A stretch of DNA of 64,000 nucleotides, taken from assembly GCA_023512835.1 (NCBI GenBank), contig CM042088.1, positions 12,702,078 through 12,766,077 on the forward strand. The letters run 5' to 3'. Positions within the stretch are counted from its first letter, which is position 1; each line of letters starts with the position of its first letter. The notes below the pieces were generated by a model. The model made no database searches. It was not told the DNA's origin and saw only the letters and a list, made by a program, of their open reading frames with translations. The stretch is from Taxillus chinensis (lineage: Eukaryota; Streptophyta; Magnoliopsida; Santalales; Loranthaceae). Both the position numbers and the translations under genes were made by a program. Below are positions 1-11,282 of this stretch, one piece after another.

Positions 1-401
1 ACACGACACTGCACTTGTACACATGGCATGTAGATGCTAGGAGCATGGGATAGGTTGGGGAGACATGATCCCTACTGAGCTGTGGATGCTCACCCCTCCT
101 ACTATGGTGTGTTTTCTTGCAGGAACCTACAGGCGTTAGGTGGGAACACCAAGGTGGAAGAGTTCTACTTTGTGGCTTTATTTTATGTTATTTGCGTTAT
201 GTAATTTTATTGAGGCATTGTAACCCCAGCGGGGAGATATTGTAATGAAGTTTGAAAGATAATAAAGGCATATGGTTTCAATTATATAATTGTGTGATTT
301 TGGTTTCTGAAGTGTATGTTGTGTTCCACCCCTTTATCCAAACCCGGGTAAAGGGAGGGTCACGTTCCGGTCTCCTCGGGTTGGAAAACCGGGGCGTGAC
401 A
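1..401 (+). mobile_element. X1: 3' part of an X-family LTR
   Basis: This is the 3' end of an X LTR, cut by the window edge. It shares with the LTRs near 32330-32769 and 58960-59386 the block around TGTAGATGCTAGGAGCATGG, the CTACAGGCGTTAGGTGGGA-type segment and the terminal GGGGCGTGACA ending at 401. The following DNA resumes the SIR extra ORF found again near 49920, so the LTR sits inside that ORF. The 5' LTR end and the first copy of the target duplication lie outside the window. Confidence 0.8.
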
Positions 402-636
402 TCACTCCTTTGAGACCAACTGAGAAGCTGAAGGCAAATTCCGGGGCAAGAAGCAAGTGCCACAACAGCCAGATGGAGATAGCTGCGGGGCCTTTGTCTG
501 TTACTTCATCAAGTCATTCTTAAGTGTGGACAAATCTTGGAGCCAACACACCACTTATTCGATGAAGCAGATAATTGAGCTTAGAGAGAAAGCAGCAACA
601 ATGATCTTCAAGTATAGTAAGCCTTATGTACCTTAA
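402..636 (+). pseudogene. 3' end of SIR extra ORF with Ulp1/C48-like cysteine box
   Basis: After the X1 LTR the DNA matches the 3' end of the extra ORF near 49920-50160. In the frame ending at the TAA at 634-636 it reads VPQQPDGDSCGAFVC near 457-501. This is the Gln-x-Asp-Gly-x-Ser-Cys-Gly pattern around the catalytic cysteine of Ulp1/SENP (C48) proteases. The TGA at 421-423 is in the same frame, so this copy is broken just upstream, and the His and Asp part is missing because X1 lies there. About 135 nt of open frame follow the Cys box. Family assignment rests on motif recognition only. It is a retrotransposon remnant and probably not expressed. Confidence 0.6.
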
Positions 637-779
637 TGAAAATCTTGTATAAAGGCTGAATTATATTCTGATGCTGATAAATGAAAATGGTTGTGATGTG
701 TATTCTGTATGTTATCTTTTTGCGCTGCTTACCAGATCAGATTACAAAGGGTTTGGGCATATCCATAATTGGGGGAGAA
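637..779 (+). other. SIR 3' untranslated stretch with polypurine tract
   Basis: Short non-coding stretch between the extra-ORF stop and the LTR. The sequence ATAATTGGGGGAGAA just before 780 is the polypurine tract that primes plus-strand DNA synthesis. The other SIR copy has ATAATTGGGGGAGAT at the same place, before 50298. Confidence 0.75.
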
Positions 780-2099
780 TGTTGGATCAAGCCCAGAATT
801 TGGATACTGCGGATAAAGCTCTATGTAATTTGATTTGAGATCTTTTGTGTTTTGTCTTTAATCATTGCAGAAGATATGTTATTAATCCGGAGATACACTC
901 GTAAGAATAAAGCTAAGGACAGGATACATAATCCTGATCCGGACGAGAGTGAGTGTAGTCAAACACTTGGTAAAAAACCAAGTCCCCCATACATACGGAG
1001 TAAGGAAGTACTGATGCGGAATAAGGACCCGAGTCTTTATTTGCACGGAGTAAGGAAACCAAATGCGGAGTCAGGAATCTGGACCACTCACTCATGCGGA
1101 GTAAGGATGTGCTAGTACGGAGTAAGCCATCTGATCCTTTAAACTCGCACGGAGTAAGAAACTCGTATGGAGTAAGGAACTTACATGCGGAATAAGGATG
1201 TGCTAGTACGGAGCAAGCCATCCGATCCTTTAAACTCGCACGGAGTAAGAAACTCGTACGGAGTAAGGAACTTACATGCGGAGTAAGGAAGCGCTGATAC
1301 GGAATAAGCACTCCGACCTTCTCATTCACACGGAGTAAGGAAGCGCTGACACGGACTAAGGATTCCAGTACCAAATAGATATGGAGTAAGCATCCGCTGA
1401 CACGGACTAAGGATTCCAGTACCAAATAGATACGGAGTAAGCAACCACTGACATGGAGTAAGGTTCTGAGCTTCATTAGCAACGGAGTAAGGAAAATTAT
1501 ACCGGATCAAGAAGATGCTACTTCAACTTACCGCATTTAAAGTTATCAGCTCGTGGTGTCCCGATGTAAGACAAACTCATTGAGAACCTGAAGAATCTTA
1601 CACGTGGATCACCCGGATATATGGACACAACTTTAATTATACTTGGGAACTCACAAAGACACTTATACTCTTCAAACCCAAGATCTTGATCTCCACAAAC
1701 CACAACAGTCAAGGCAGAGAGATTATCGAGGAATAGTTAGTGCTGAACGCATTCCGGAACTACAAGTTCCAAGGTTGTCTCTTAGGAATGTTTGTATAAA
1801 TATTCATACTTGTACATTTGAAAAGGTGTGAGAGCGAGCCTGAATCAACCCTGTGTATGCACAAAAGTTCAAAGAGATAATATAGGCTAGGGTGTGTATC
1901 CTTTTGTAAACAGAGTGTAAAAGAGTCTTGCTTCCATTTTGTTGTATTTATCTTTTGATAATAAAACAAAATACTTCCACTATCTGGTTATCTTCCGCAG
2001 TGATTCTATCACTTAACTAGATAGGTGTTATGCATAAGAGAATCAAAAGAGTTTCAATAAGAGCCTATTCACCCCCCTCTAGGCTCCAAGGAACCATCA
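780..2099 (+). repeat. SIR 3' LTR (copia, Sirevirus-like)
   Basis: A 1320-bp LTR that starts TGTTGGATCAAGCCCAGAAT and ends ACCATCA, aligning along its length with 50298-51573. It directly follows a polypurine tract. From about 960 to 1500 it carries many degenerate copies of CGGAGTAAGGA, spaced roughly 20-50 bp apart. A TATA box, TATAAATA, lies near 1795-1802. The right end abuts a truncated OGR LTR, so this SIR element probably landed in, or recombined with, that LTR. Confidence 0.85.
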
Positions 2100-2401
2100 A
2101 AAAGCATAGACTTTCTAGGAAAACAATAGTGCCTCAACCGAATCACAGTAGTGCAAATAAATAGAAAACCTCCTCCTCTCGAAAATATATACCGAAAGGG
2201 CGCTGTAGGGGTGCTAATCCTTCTTTACACGTAACTAACTCCCGAACCCTTCTCTGATAACGCAGACCACACCTTTAAACTACTCAAAGTAGAGGGTATC
2301 CAACTGTACCCCAAAAACAGTTGATGGTGACTTTATATTTCTCACCATTGGCTTAGTTTGAGCCCACCTCAAACGGGCCCGGACGAAAACCAGTGATGAC
2401 A
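2100..2401 (+). repeat. Truncated 5' LTR of the OGR element
   Basis: The last 302 bp of an OGR LTR. It contains the conserved block with ACCGAAAGGGCGCTGTAGGG and ends CCAGTGATGACA at 2401, immediately before a primer binding site. Its upstream 2.5-3 kb is missing and replaced by the SIR LTR. The same block recurs at 24040-24255 and 34290-34503, and in reverse at 4879, 14687 and 37130. Confidence 0.85.
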
Positions 2402-2403
2402 GC

Positions 2404-2421
2404 TGGCGACTCTGCTGGGGA
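2404..2421 (+). other. OGR primer binding site
   Basis: TGGCGACTCTGCTGGGGA lies 2 bp after the LTR end. It begins TGG, complementary to a tRNA CCA tail. I believe Ogre/Tat elements use a tRNA-Arg-type site of this form, but I could not check the tRNA match. Confidence 0.7.
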
Positions 2422-3056
2422 CATACACACTTTAGAGTTAGGTCTAGAACTACGATTAGGAGGTTATTTTCATTGTACTATTGTAGAGTTATTTTCTAGC
2501 CATAATTGTGATTTACTTGTTTAAACTGCCATTACCGTTGTCGTTTATTTTTTAACTGCAATTTATTTATACGCTTTAATTACCATGATAGTTATGATTT
2601 ACTGCTTTCCCTACTTGTTGCATCCATGCATAACCCTATACCCGGGTATAGCACAATTTAGGCTAGCGAGGTTCAGTACGGTCCCCAGCGTGTTGATCAT
2701 TATCCGCAATGGGGCCTCGAACTCCTCACTTAAGCTTGAGGTTCTTTTAAGGCACGTCCTTTTAAGACCCCCCTCCGGTAAATCCCATTGTGTACGGAAC
2801 ACTCTATTGAGGAAGTTTGGGAACCAACGAATAAGATAGGTGTAGCAATAGAAGCCCATCAGGAGCATTGACCCACATGTTGTTTGCTCATTCCATGCCA
2901 TGCTAACCTTTGTTTTGTAGGGTAGTCCTTAAGTCATCTCCTGCACATATTATTATTAGTTTATTCCTTTATCCTGCACATCTACCTTGATAAGTGTTTA
3001 TGCATTTGACTGCCATCCTAACCTGTCATCATGTATAGCATGACATTCATATAGGC
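2422..3056 (+). other. OGR 5' untranslated leader
   Basis: About 635 bp between the primer binding site and ORF1 with no convincing gene. The short overlapping frames on both strands near 2585-2900 show no recognisable domain. A long leader here is normal for Tat/Ogre-like elements. Confidence 0.6.
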
Positions 3057-4346
3057 ATGGCAACTTTCAGTCATCTCCTAAAAAACCTTCAGGATAAAGA
3101 GGTTGTTGCAGTGGTGGCCCAAGCATCTGGGGACACATCTGGGGACATCCAACTTCGCCTTGGAGATTTTCCACTAGGAGAAGCCTACAAGGCAGAACAT
3201 GTTATCATAGAAGATCAGTTGGACTACACTAAAGAGGTACAGACAATATAGAGGCAGTGGTCAGACGAAAGGAAAAGCATATATATACAACAGTTTGGGG
3301 ATTTGCTCCATGTGACCGAGCTATTGGCCGATAAGGATATGCTTGGGGTAGCCATATATTTCTGGGAGTCTCAACGGCGGTGCTTTGACTTCAATGGCAT
3401 AGATCTTGTTCCCACAATAGAAGAATACAGAAGATTATTGGATATCCCCGTGCAAAACAAAATGAAGATCTATCTACCAAAGCCCAGAAGATCATGTCGA
3501 AGGGCCTTTGCTGAGATAATGGGAAAGCCAGTATGGGACTCACCGACGGCCACAACCTATGGTGGGCGGGACTATCTTCCATGGGAAACAATCAAAGAAA
3601 TGATACAAACCACGACAGAAGTAGGGGCGCACAAATTGCTTACACTAACTATATATGGGCTAGTCATTTTTCCGATGATACCAGCCCACATCGATGGAGC
3701 AATCGTAGATTTGGTCCAGCAGGTGCTCAAAGGATGTGACCCTACTCCTGCTATATTGGCTGAAACCATTCGATCTCTTACTTATCTGAGGAGTAAAGGC
3801 TCGGGACAGTTCATGGGGTGCCTGCCTCTCCTATGCACCTGGTTGCAAGGTCATTTCCCCTGTAGTGTTCCTCATTTTCCTGTTGTTTACCAGGTAACAG
3901 CCACAACAATACTGGATATTCTGCTCAGCAAGTGGAACCTACCTAAAGATTTTGAAAGCTGGAAAAAGAAGTTAGAGAACCTTACAGAAGATGACATTAC
4001 TTGGACTGCTCCTTGGATGCCGGTGGTCTCCATGACTTATAGTTGTGGGGACTACAATTGGGTCCCGCTCCTAGGTCCTTGGGGAGGAACTGCATATGCA
4101 CCACTGCAGGGTGGAAGACAAGTTGGGCATCATCAGATTATCCCTGTGCTATTCGGCATGGAAGATTGTGACTTCACCTATGACAGAACCATGCTCACAG
4201 AAAAAGGCAAAAAGATGTATCAGGCATGGTCCACCCCACACAAAATCCAGCCCAACAGTCCAAAGCCTAGTGTTTATCCTGCATACATATCTTGGAGGGC
4301 ACAACACAAGCCACAGTTAACTTCGGACATGAGAGCTATCCTCTAA
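3057..4346 (+). pseudogene. OGR ORF1, DUF7745-like protein
   Basis: One reading frame of 430 codons from the ATG at 3057 to a stop at 4344-4346, broken only by an in-frame TAG at 3249-3251. The N-terminal 64 residues precede the stop. After it comes a region with FWESQRRCFDFNGIDLVPT and EEYRRLLDIP, then a long helical part with YLRSKGSG and a tryptophan-rich C-terminal half. This pattern is known from the uncharacterised DUF7745 proteins, which are often annotated near Tat/Ogre elements. Ogre elements are marked by an extra ORF upstream of gag, which fits this position. The frame continues past 4346 with several stops into a probable coiled coil (ENQTLRQQIQRLEL) to about 4440. Its function is unknown. 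Confidence 0.7.
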
Positions 4347-4792
4347 GAGAATCAGACTCTAAGGCAACAGATCCAAAGGTTAGAATTATCATTAGAAGGA
4401 ACTTTGCAGAGGTTGCAGCTGAGGGAAAAATAAGTCGGGACCATGTTGCGGCAAAGGGAGCAAGCAGGTGAGCGACCACCCTAGAGGAAGAGGCGCCGTG
4501 CTACTTAGGAGATGACTGGAAGAATGCCTTAAGATCATGTAGCGATAGCTTTCATGTTACATGGCATTTCAGCATTGTATGTTTGTATTGTGTGTTTCTA
4601 TTATAGGTTTTGTTTGCAATAAAGTTGTTTGTTTTTCTAACCCTCCGCATATACATTCATGCATACATGCATATTAAATGAAAAAATCAAATAAAAATTC
4701 CCTTGTACCCAGGTGGGTAGCAGACTTTTTCTAGGATTGCGCACTCTTACAATCTCAGATCTCGCCGCAATCAGGTATCATAGCCACAACCA
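4347..4792 (+). other. Spacer between OGR ORF1 and gag
   Basis: The first 100-150 bp are the decayed coiled-coil tail of ORF1. The rest is non-coding and AT-rich, with an AATAAA-like signal near 4618. No other gene is visible. Confidence 0.55.
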
Positions 4793-4878
4793 ATGGTAGA
4801 CGATGCAGAGAACAGACTCATGGGTTTAGAACAATCACAACAAGCCCTGCAAGGGCAAATGGCTTTGATGATGGATAT
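4793..4878 (+). pseudogene. OGR gag, N-terminal fragment before the S1 insertion
   Basis: The ATG at 4793 opens a frame reading MVDDAENRLMGLEQSQQAL, a helical start typical of Tat-lineage gag. The frame is cut after 4878 by a solo LTR. The same frame resumes at 7770 when the insert and one copy of the GATAT duplication are discounted (86 nt plus one base complete the codon). This shows the insertion hit an open gag gene. Confidence 0.7.
4874..4878. other. Target site duplication GATAT (left copy, S1)
   Basis: GATAT at 4874-4878 is repeated at 7765-7769, on each side of the solo LTR. A 5-bp duplication is normal for Ty3/gypsy integration. Confidence 0.9.
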
Positions 4879-7764
4879 TGTCATCACTGGTTTTCGTCCG
4901 AGCCCATTTGGGGTGAGCTCAAACTAAACCAATGGTGAGAAATTTAGAGTCGCCACCAACTGTTTTTGGGGTACAGTTGGATACCCTCTACTTTGAGTAG
5001 TTTAAATGTGTGGTCTGCGTTATCAGAGAAAGGTTTGGGAGTTGGTTACGTGTAGGGAATGATTAGCACCCCTACAACGCCCTTTCGGTATCTAATTTAG
5101 GAGGGGGAGGTTTTATTTTATTTGTACTGCCATGACTAGGCTAAGTTTCCTAAAAAGTCTATGATTTTTATTTAGCTAAGTTATTTATTAAAGTTATGGT
5201 TAAAATGGATTTATCCTAAATTTCTAAAGGGAACCCTAGAAGTTTTGGGTTTAAGTGGAGAATGGGATACTATGGGTTGGTTTTGGGTTTTTTGGTTTTA
5301 CTTTGGGAAATTTAAGTCCTAAAAATTGTTTTTTTTATTTTCCCCTTTTTTTTGTTTTTTTTTTTTTGGGTTAGAAAACATTTTTTTATGTTTTTTATGT
5401 TTTGTGAAAAACGTTTTGTTGTTGTTTTGCTTTGCTTTTGGAAATTGAAGCACTACTTTGGGTTTTTTTTGTTTTGGTTTGAAAACATGAAAACGTTTTT
5501 TTTGTTTGTTTTTATTTTTTTGTTTTTTTTTTTTTGGAAACTTTTAATTATCTTGTTTTGAAAACTCAAAGTCACACTTGTACAAATACATATCAAAGTA
5601 ATGAACACATAAAATAATCGTGGAGTGTGTGATTATGACATCCATAAATAAGCAAAGATAAAGCCACTCTTTCTTTTTTTTCTTTTCATCTCTTTTTTTT
5701 TTTTGCTTTGCCCTCCCTCTTTTTCTTTTCTTCATATCTCTATTTTTGTCCCTCTCTTTTTTTTTTTTTTTTTTACTACACTTTACATACTACAACATAG
5801 ACAGTATATACAACATACATCAACAATCATAAACAGAATGAAATATTATGGCTTATATCGAGTAGGGATATAAATAAGCTAATAGGCAATAAACACACAA
5901 ATACAAATGAATTAGAAATTGAACCGACTTTAGTTTGGGTAGGGCTTCAACACCGGCCTTCCGTTCGAGTTATCCTGTCTGCGCCGATATTCTCTAGGTC
6001 GAGTATAAAAGCACCAAATCTAGTAATCACGAAAATCAGATGGGATATACCATGGAGACTGCAGTGCTATGTTGGAACTGATAGCAGATGAGGAGTGGAC
6101 TTTTATTTGGGGGTTTTGAGGCAAAAAACGTGAAAAGGGGATTTAAAAATGGTAGAGTTTTTTTTTTTTGGGCAAGAAAATTCGTAAGAGAGAAAGAGAG
6201 AATCTGGGAGTCCTTCTTTTTACTTACAGAATTTCCGCTCTCTCCCTTTCTCTGGACATTTTCTGCAGGGAAGAAGCTAGGGCATTTTTTTTGATGTATC
6301 GATGGATCTCCTTTTTTGTTTCTCCACCCTCTGTTTTTCTCTCTCTGTTTGCGCTGGGATGAGGAATTGTAGCGGATTTTTTTTCTTAACGATGATGGCT
6401 CTTCTTTTTTCCCCTCCTTCCCTCACGATGATGGCTCTCTCCTCTCTTTTTTTCTTCGGACGAATCCCCCTCTCTCTTGCGCAGGGACAGACGACTGCAT
6501 CTTAAAGGGCTGCAGAAATTTTTTTGGCTGGACTCATTAATTGCTACAATAAATGTTTTATCGGGTACATTATTATTTGCAGATCAGTGCTTGGTCGGGT
6601 GGACAGCTTATGCGGAAAATGGGGAGCTCGTGATTGCCTTTTGAATTTGTATTTTAGCAGCACATGTGACTGACAGGTTGTTGAGAAATGATTCCTTGTC
6701 AGATGGCCAGCGCAGAAGACGAGTCTCGTGAAGCCAGCGAGAAAAAGAAAGAAAAAAAAAACAGCGTGCAGAGCCAGCGAGAAATGCCAACCAGCGAAGG
6801 TCAAAGGGGTCAGAGGGTCGAAGTGTCGGCAGGTCGAAGTGTCGGCAGGGTCGAGGCTTCGGTGGGTCAAAATTTTGGTGGGGCGAAGGTCAACGGTCAA
6901 CGGGTCGAAGTGTCGGTAGGTCGAAGGTCAATAGGCTTCGCAGATCAGGGTCGGAGGGTCAAAGGGTCGAAGGTCGGAGTGTCGGCAGCGAGGCTTCAAG
7001 GCTTCGAGAGTTAGGGGGTTGAAGGTCGAAAGGGCGAGTCGAAGGTCGAAGGGTTATAGGCTTCGAGGGTCAAGGGTCGAAGGGTCGAAGGTCGGAGTGT
7101 CGGCAGAGGGGCTTCGAGGCTTCGAGAGTTAGGGGGTTGAAGGTCGAAAGGACGAGTCGAAGGTCGGAGTGTCGGCAGTGGGGCTTCGAGGGTCAAGGGT
7201 TGAAGGGTCGAAGGTCGGAGTGTTGGCAGCGGGGCTTCGAGGCTTCGAATCTTCAAGGCTTCGAGGCTTCGATGCTTCGATGCTTCGAGGCTTCGAGGCT
7301 TCGGGGCTTCGAGGCTTCGAGGCTTCAGGGCTTCGATGCTTGGGGAGATCCGTATTCGCCAAAATTGTCGCTTTGAGGAATTTCACATGGCCACTTTTTC
7401 GGGTGATTTGACCAGGGGCATTGACCGTCTTTTGGCAAGTTTTAACTTTTTCCAACGAAAGTTGTTTTGGCCATAACTTCTTCATTTTAAGTCCGATTTG
7501 AGCTCGGTCAAGTGCGTTAGTCTCCAATTTTTATCCTCCATCACCTGGTGTTGGTCTTGGGGCGCTTCAAGGACTTGTAGCAGAAGTCATTAATTTTGGA
7601 CTCCCCCGTTCGTGTCAATTGTATCCATCTTGTGCAAATTGGGGTAAACCATTCCTTGGAAGTATGGGATCATTGTGGACCTGTTCAACAAGGTATATGG
7701 AATGGGCAGAAAGGTATATCAAATGGGGTTAGTATGTCCAACCCGGACAAAATGGGGTCCAACA
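4879..7764 (-). mobile_element. S1: OGR solo LTR inserted in OGR gag
   Basis: A 2886-bp LTR on the minus strand. In plus orientation it starts TGTCATCACTGGTTTTCGTC and ends GGGGTCCAACA. It is flanked by GATAT on both sides, so it is a complete solo LTR left by LTR-LTR recombination. Inside are very T-rich tracts (about 5330-5560 and 5660-5775), a gene-less middle, and a minisatellite of GCTTCGAGG-type units at about 6790-7340. The short frames in this stretch are low-complexity or repeat-derived, so I call no gene here. It belongs to the same family as its host element. Confidence 0.92.
6790..7340 (+). repeat. TTCGAGGC minisatellite inside S1 LTR
   Basis: First come repeats built on GGTCGAAG and GTCGGAGTGTCGGCAG, then about 7230-7340 a dense 9-bp array of GCTTCGAGG with ATG, GGG and AGG variants. 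Equivalent arrays occur at about 16860-17210, 21210-21800 and 28515-28760. The arrays create spurious repetitive frames on both strands. Confidence 0.85.
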
Positions 7765-7769
7765 GATAT

Positions 7770-9378
7770 GCTCACCAAGCTGACTGAAGAAAGAGAAAGA
7801 ATCCCGGCAAGAGGAACCCCGAAAGGGGGAACTACCAATCACCATCAAGAGCAGGAGCAGGAAGCAGTTCAACCGCCCAATCTGGCTCCAAGCCAAGCAC
7901 CCACCTATCATCCTGCTATGGCACAACCCCCAACTCCAAATCAAACTCACTTCACTATGCCCGTATCGGGACATGCAATGGAGGTAATGGGGTCTCCAGC
8001 CCCGAAGGAGGACATTGAGTCCCCTGCTCTAAGATGACTGGAGGAAAGATTGAAAGCCGTAGAAGGCATCGATAGCTATGGCATGACCAGCCCACAAGAC
8101 TTATGTCTGGTCCCTGGAGTGGTGTTGCCACCAAAGTTCAAAATGCAGAGTTTGAGAAGTTCAACGGGACCCGATGTCAGTAGACACATCTAGCCATGTA
8201 TTGTCAAAATATGGTTGTTTATGTTGGTGAAGACAAGCTCCTCATGCATTGTTTCCAGGAAAGCCTAACTAGGGCATCCCTTCGCTGGTACTTTCAGCTA
8301 AATGGAAACTGCATCAAAACATGGAAAGAATTAGCTACTTCCTTCTTGGCATAATATAAACATGTCACCGAGCTGGCACTGGATCGACTAACCCTGCAGT
8401 CTCCATGGAAAAGGGATTCGAGGAAAATTTCAAAGATTATGCACAAAGATGGAGAGAGACCGCTGTGGAGGTCCAACCTCCCCTTACTGAAAGAGAACTC
8501 ACTACTCTTTTTATCAACACACTAAAAGGCGTATACTACAAGAAGTTGATAGGTAACGTCTCCAACAGCTTTGCAGACTTGGTTGCATCCGGTGAACGTG
8601 TAGAAAGTGGAATTAAAGGAGGAAAGCTAAAGGGTGATGCGGCTAAGGCATCAAAACGGTTTCAACTACCAGCAAAGAAGAAGAAAAATGAGACCAACCT
8701 GGTATACCCATCGCACCCGCCGATACAACCAACATTCTACCAAGCGCCAAGGTGCTATAGAGGGTCACCGGTAGCTGCCTATGCTACACCTGCTCCTGCT
8801 CCCCAATTCACTCCCTACTTACCACAAGGAGGGGTTCCATTTCCATATCCAATGGCACTAAACCCATTTCAACCGGGGGCATCGTACCAAGAGCAACCAA
8901 GGGCGTCAGCTCCAGACGGATCGAGACCTGCGTTCCAAGGACAGGGGCAACCAAGGGCCCAGACTCAACAGGCAAGAGCGAATCAGGCTCCTCGTTGACC
9001 ACGATAAGAGTTTGACCCAATTCCAATGATTTATGTGGAATTATACCCCAAGCTTTCAGAGGCAAGGATGGTAACCCCTATACCCTTGGGAAAAATAAAG
9101 TCTCCTCCCTCGGCCTGGTACAAGCCAGATGCCAGATGTGAATATCATGCAGGTGGAGCTGGACATGATATTGAAAATTGTATAACATTCAAAAGGAAGG
9201 TTCAGGCATTGAAGGATGCGAAGTGGCTAGACTTTTCTGCACTGATTGGGACGCCAAATGTGAACAGCAATCCTCTCCCAGAACACTCCAACAATGTTAC
9301 TAGTAGCGAGAATGAAGGATGGCTGGAGATGGTCTCCCAAGTACAAATGGAGAAAACATATTTGTTTACCATGCTATA
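7770..9378 (+). pseudogene. OGR gag, main part
   Basis: Gag resumes in frame after S1 with MLTKLTEERERIPARG and a Gln/Pro-rich linker. It is then interrupted by an in-frame TGA at 8035-8037, a frameshift near 8150 and further stops. The capsid-like part reads EFEKFNGT, then MHCFQESLTRASLRWY in a shifted frame, then ENFKDYAQRWRETAVEVQPP at about 8420-8480. These are signatures of Tat-lineage gag proteins. A Pro-rich stretch follows, then CEYHAGGAGHDIENC near 9139-9183, a variant zinc knuckle. This protein would form the particle, but this copy cannot be translated intact. Confidence 0.8.
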
Positions 9379-10713
9379 GGAACATGGCTATATACTTGCT
9401 AAAGACACGCCGGAGGCAGGAAAGGGAATAGATGGGGAAAAATAATGCCCTTATCACAAGATGTCACGGGGACATGACATCGCAGAATGTAGTGAGTTTT
9501 CTGAGGTGGTGCAAAAACTCATGGACCAAAGGATGATCGAATTCTCTAAGGAAGAGATAGACAGTCAAAGCCACATGATCCAAGGAGACATGTCATACAA
9601 ACCATCGTGGGTACCAACCCCCTTGTCTTGAATGTTAAGACTCCAGAAATCCCACTACTACCTCATGGAATTACACCTCTCACCATACATGTCCCTGCCC
9701 CTTTCCCCTACAAGACCGATAATGTAGTCCCATGGAACTACAACTGTGAGGTAGTTCAGGAAGCCACCGCAGCAGAAAAGAAAACCTAGAGTAGTCGTGC
9801 TTATGCCCCTGATATGGTTGACAAAGCAAAGAAAGAAAAAGCTGTCGAACCAGACATGGAGCCAACACTAGAGGTAACAAAGAAAGGAGCACCAGTCATT
9901 GAATAAGAGACAACAGAATTTCTGAAACTCATGAAGCAGAGCGAGTATAACATTATGGACCAGCTGAGTCGACAACCGGCTCGCATCTCATTGCTCTCAT
10001 TAATGATGGATTCCCAACCTCACCAAGAAGCACTAACGAAGGTTTTGAGCCAAGCCTATGTTCCTCCAACTATCCCGGTGGCGGATGTGGATGGACTCAC
10101 TAGTAACCTCATTATGAACAACGTCATCAGCTTTGGAGATGACGAGCTGCCCCAGGAAGGAAAGGGGCATATAAAGGCTCTGCACATCACAGTCAAATGT
10201 AAGGAGCACACTATAGCTCAAGTACTTATCGACAATGGCTCTGCCTTGAACATTATGCCCTTACATATACTATAACAACTGCCGGTCGACGCATCCTATA
10301 TGCGCCCTTGTACAATGAAGGTACGGGCATTCGATGGAGGCCAACGTGATGTGGTGGTAACTCTGGACATTCCACTCCTAATTGGGCCAGCAACTTTTAC
10401 GGTGGAATTTCAGGTGATGGACATTACGCCCTATTATAGCTATTTGTTAGGAAGACCTTGGATCCACATGGCAGAAGCAGTGCCGTCAAGCCTCCACCAA
10501 AAGATGAAATTTGCAATGGGAGATCAGCTCATTAGCATCTTTGGGGAAACAAGTTTCCTAGTCACTAAGCCAGAATCGGTTCCTTATGTTGAGAACAATG
10601 AAGATATACCAGAATGCTCCTATCGGGCGTTTGAGATGGTGAATGTCACTTCTTCCCCAATCCATTATCTCTTGAAGGCTGCAAGAATGGTCGCAGCCAC
10701 CATGATCAAATAG
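9379..10713 (+). pseudogene. OGR second zinc-knuckle region and aspartic protease
   Basis: After a TAG near 9377 the frame continues with CPYHKMSRGHDIAEC, a second C-x2-H-x5-H-x4-C-like motif, and MIEFSKEE. From about 9931 it encodes an aspartic protease. VLIDNGSALNIMP near 10220-10256 carries the DNGS active-site motif typical of Tat elements, and YSYLLGRPWIH near 10435-10470 is the C-terminal part of the fold. A TAA at 10273-10275 splits the two halves in the same frame, and a TAG follows near 10711. The protease would cleave Gag-Pol, but it is inactive here because of the stops. Confidence 0.8.
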
Positions 10714-11282
10714 GGGTACAAACCAAGGCAAGGATTAGGCCCCAAAGCTCAAGGGATTCAAAAACCATTAATCATCTAGGAAAATACCGAGAAGTTTGGG
10801 TTAGGCTACATACCTACAAGCGCCGACAGACAAAGGGAAGCTACCAAGAAAAGGGAAATCAGAATGGCAAGGTTGTAGAAAAGACCAGTACAAGAAGAAA
10901 GGAGGAGCTTTCCCCCCTTACATGATACTTTTCAGAGTGGGGGGTTTATCCACAAAAGCCAAGCCGAAACTAAAACTGGGACTATGGCTGCACTGGACAC
11001 GACAAGCATGCACCAAGCAAGATGGTTCAGTTGGTGTGAGAGGATCCCAACCAGCCATTGAACAATTGGACCATCCTGGACCTCCCCATAATGTAATGCT
11101 TACGGGGTCACTGGGATTTAATGTATTCTATTTTAATGTCTTTTGAAGCGGTGAACATTTGTTTTTATTAAAAGCTTTCCAATAAAATGTACCTTTTTTC
11201 AAATGTTTCATGGTACATTCCATTCATGACATATGCATATCATATTTGGTTACCAACTTGTCATTCTCTTATAAGCAGGTAT
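10714..11282 (+). other. OGR protease-RT junction, possible Ogre-type intron
   Basis: The first 200 bp decode with stops into a glycine motif (GYKPRQGLGPKAQG) and a linker. The stretch about 11085-11280 is AT-rich, lacks coding similarity, and ends in a good 3' splice site, TTATAAGCAG before GTATCACAATG. Ogre elements are known for a removable intron between protease and RT. That identity is inferred from position and composition, with no proof of splicing. Confidence 0.45.

Noticed and set aside
913..1482. A 189-codon minus-strand frame in the SIR LTR
   Set aside because: It is a translation of the CGGAGTAAGGA array, giving repeats such as LTPYL and LLRVS. No domain, and it lies within an LTR.
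7129..7527. Frames with KPRSLEASKPRSPEA-like repeats around the minisatellites
   Set aside because: Any frame across a 9-bp repeat gives a tripeptide repeat. Seen on both strands and in all OGR LTRs; not a gene.
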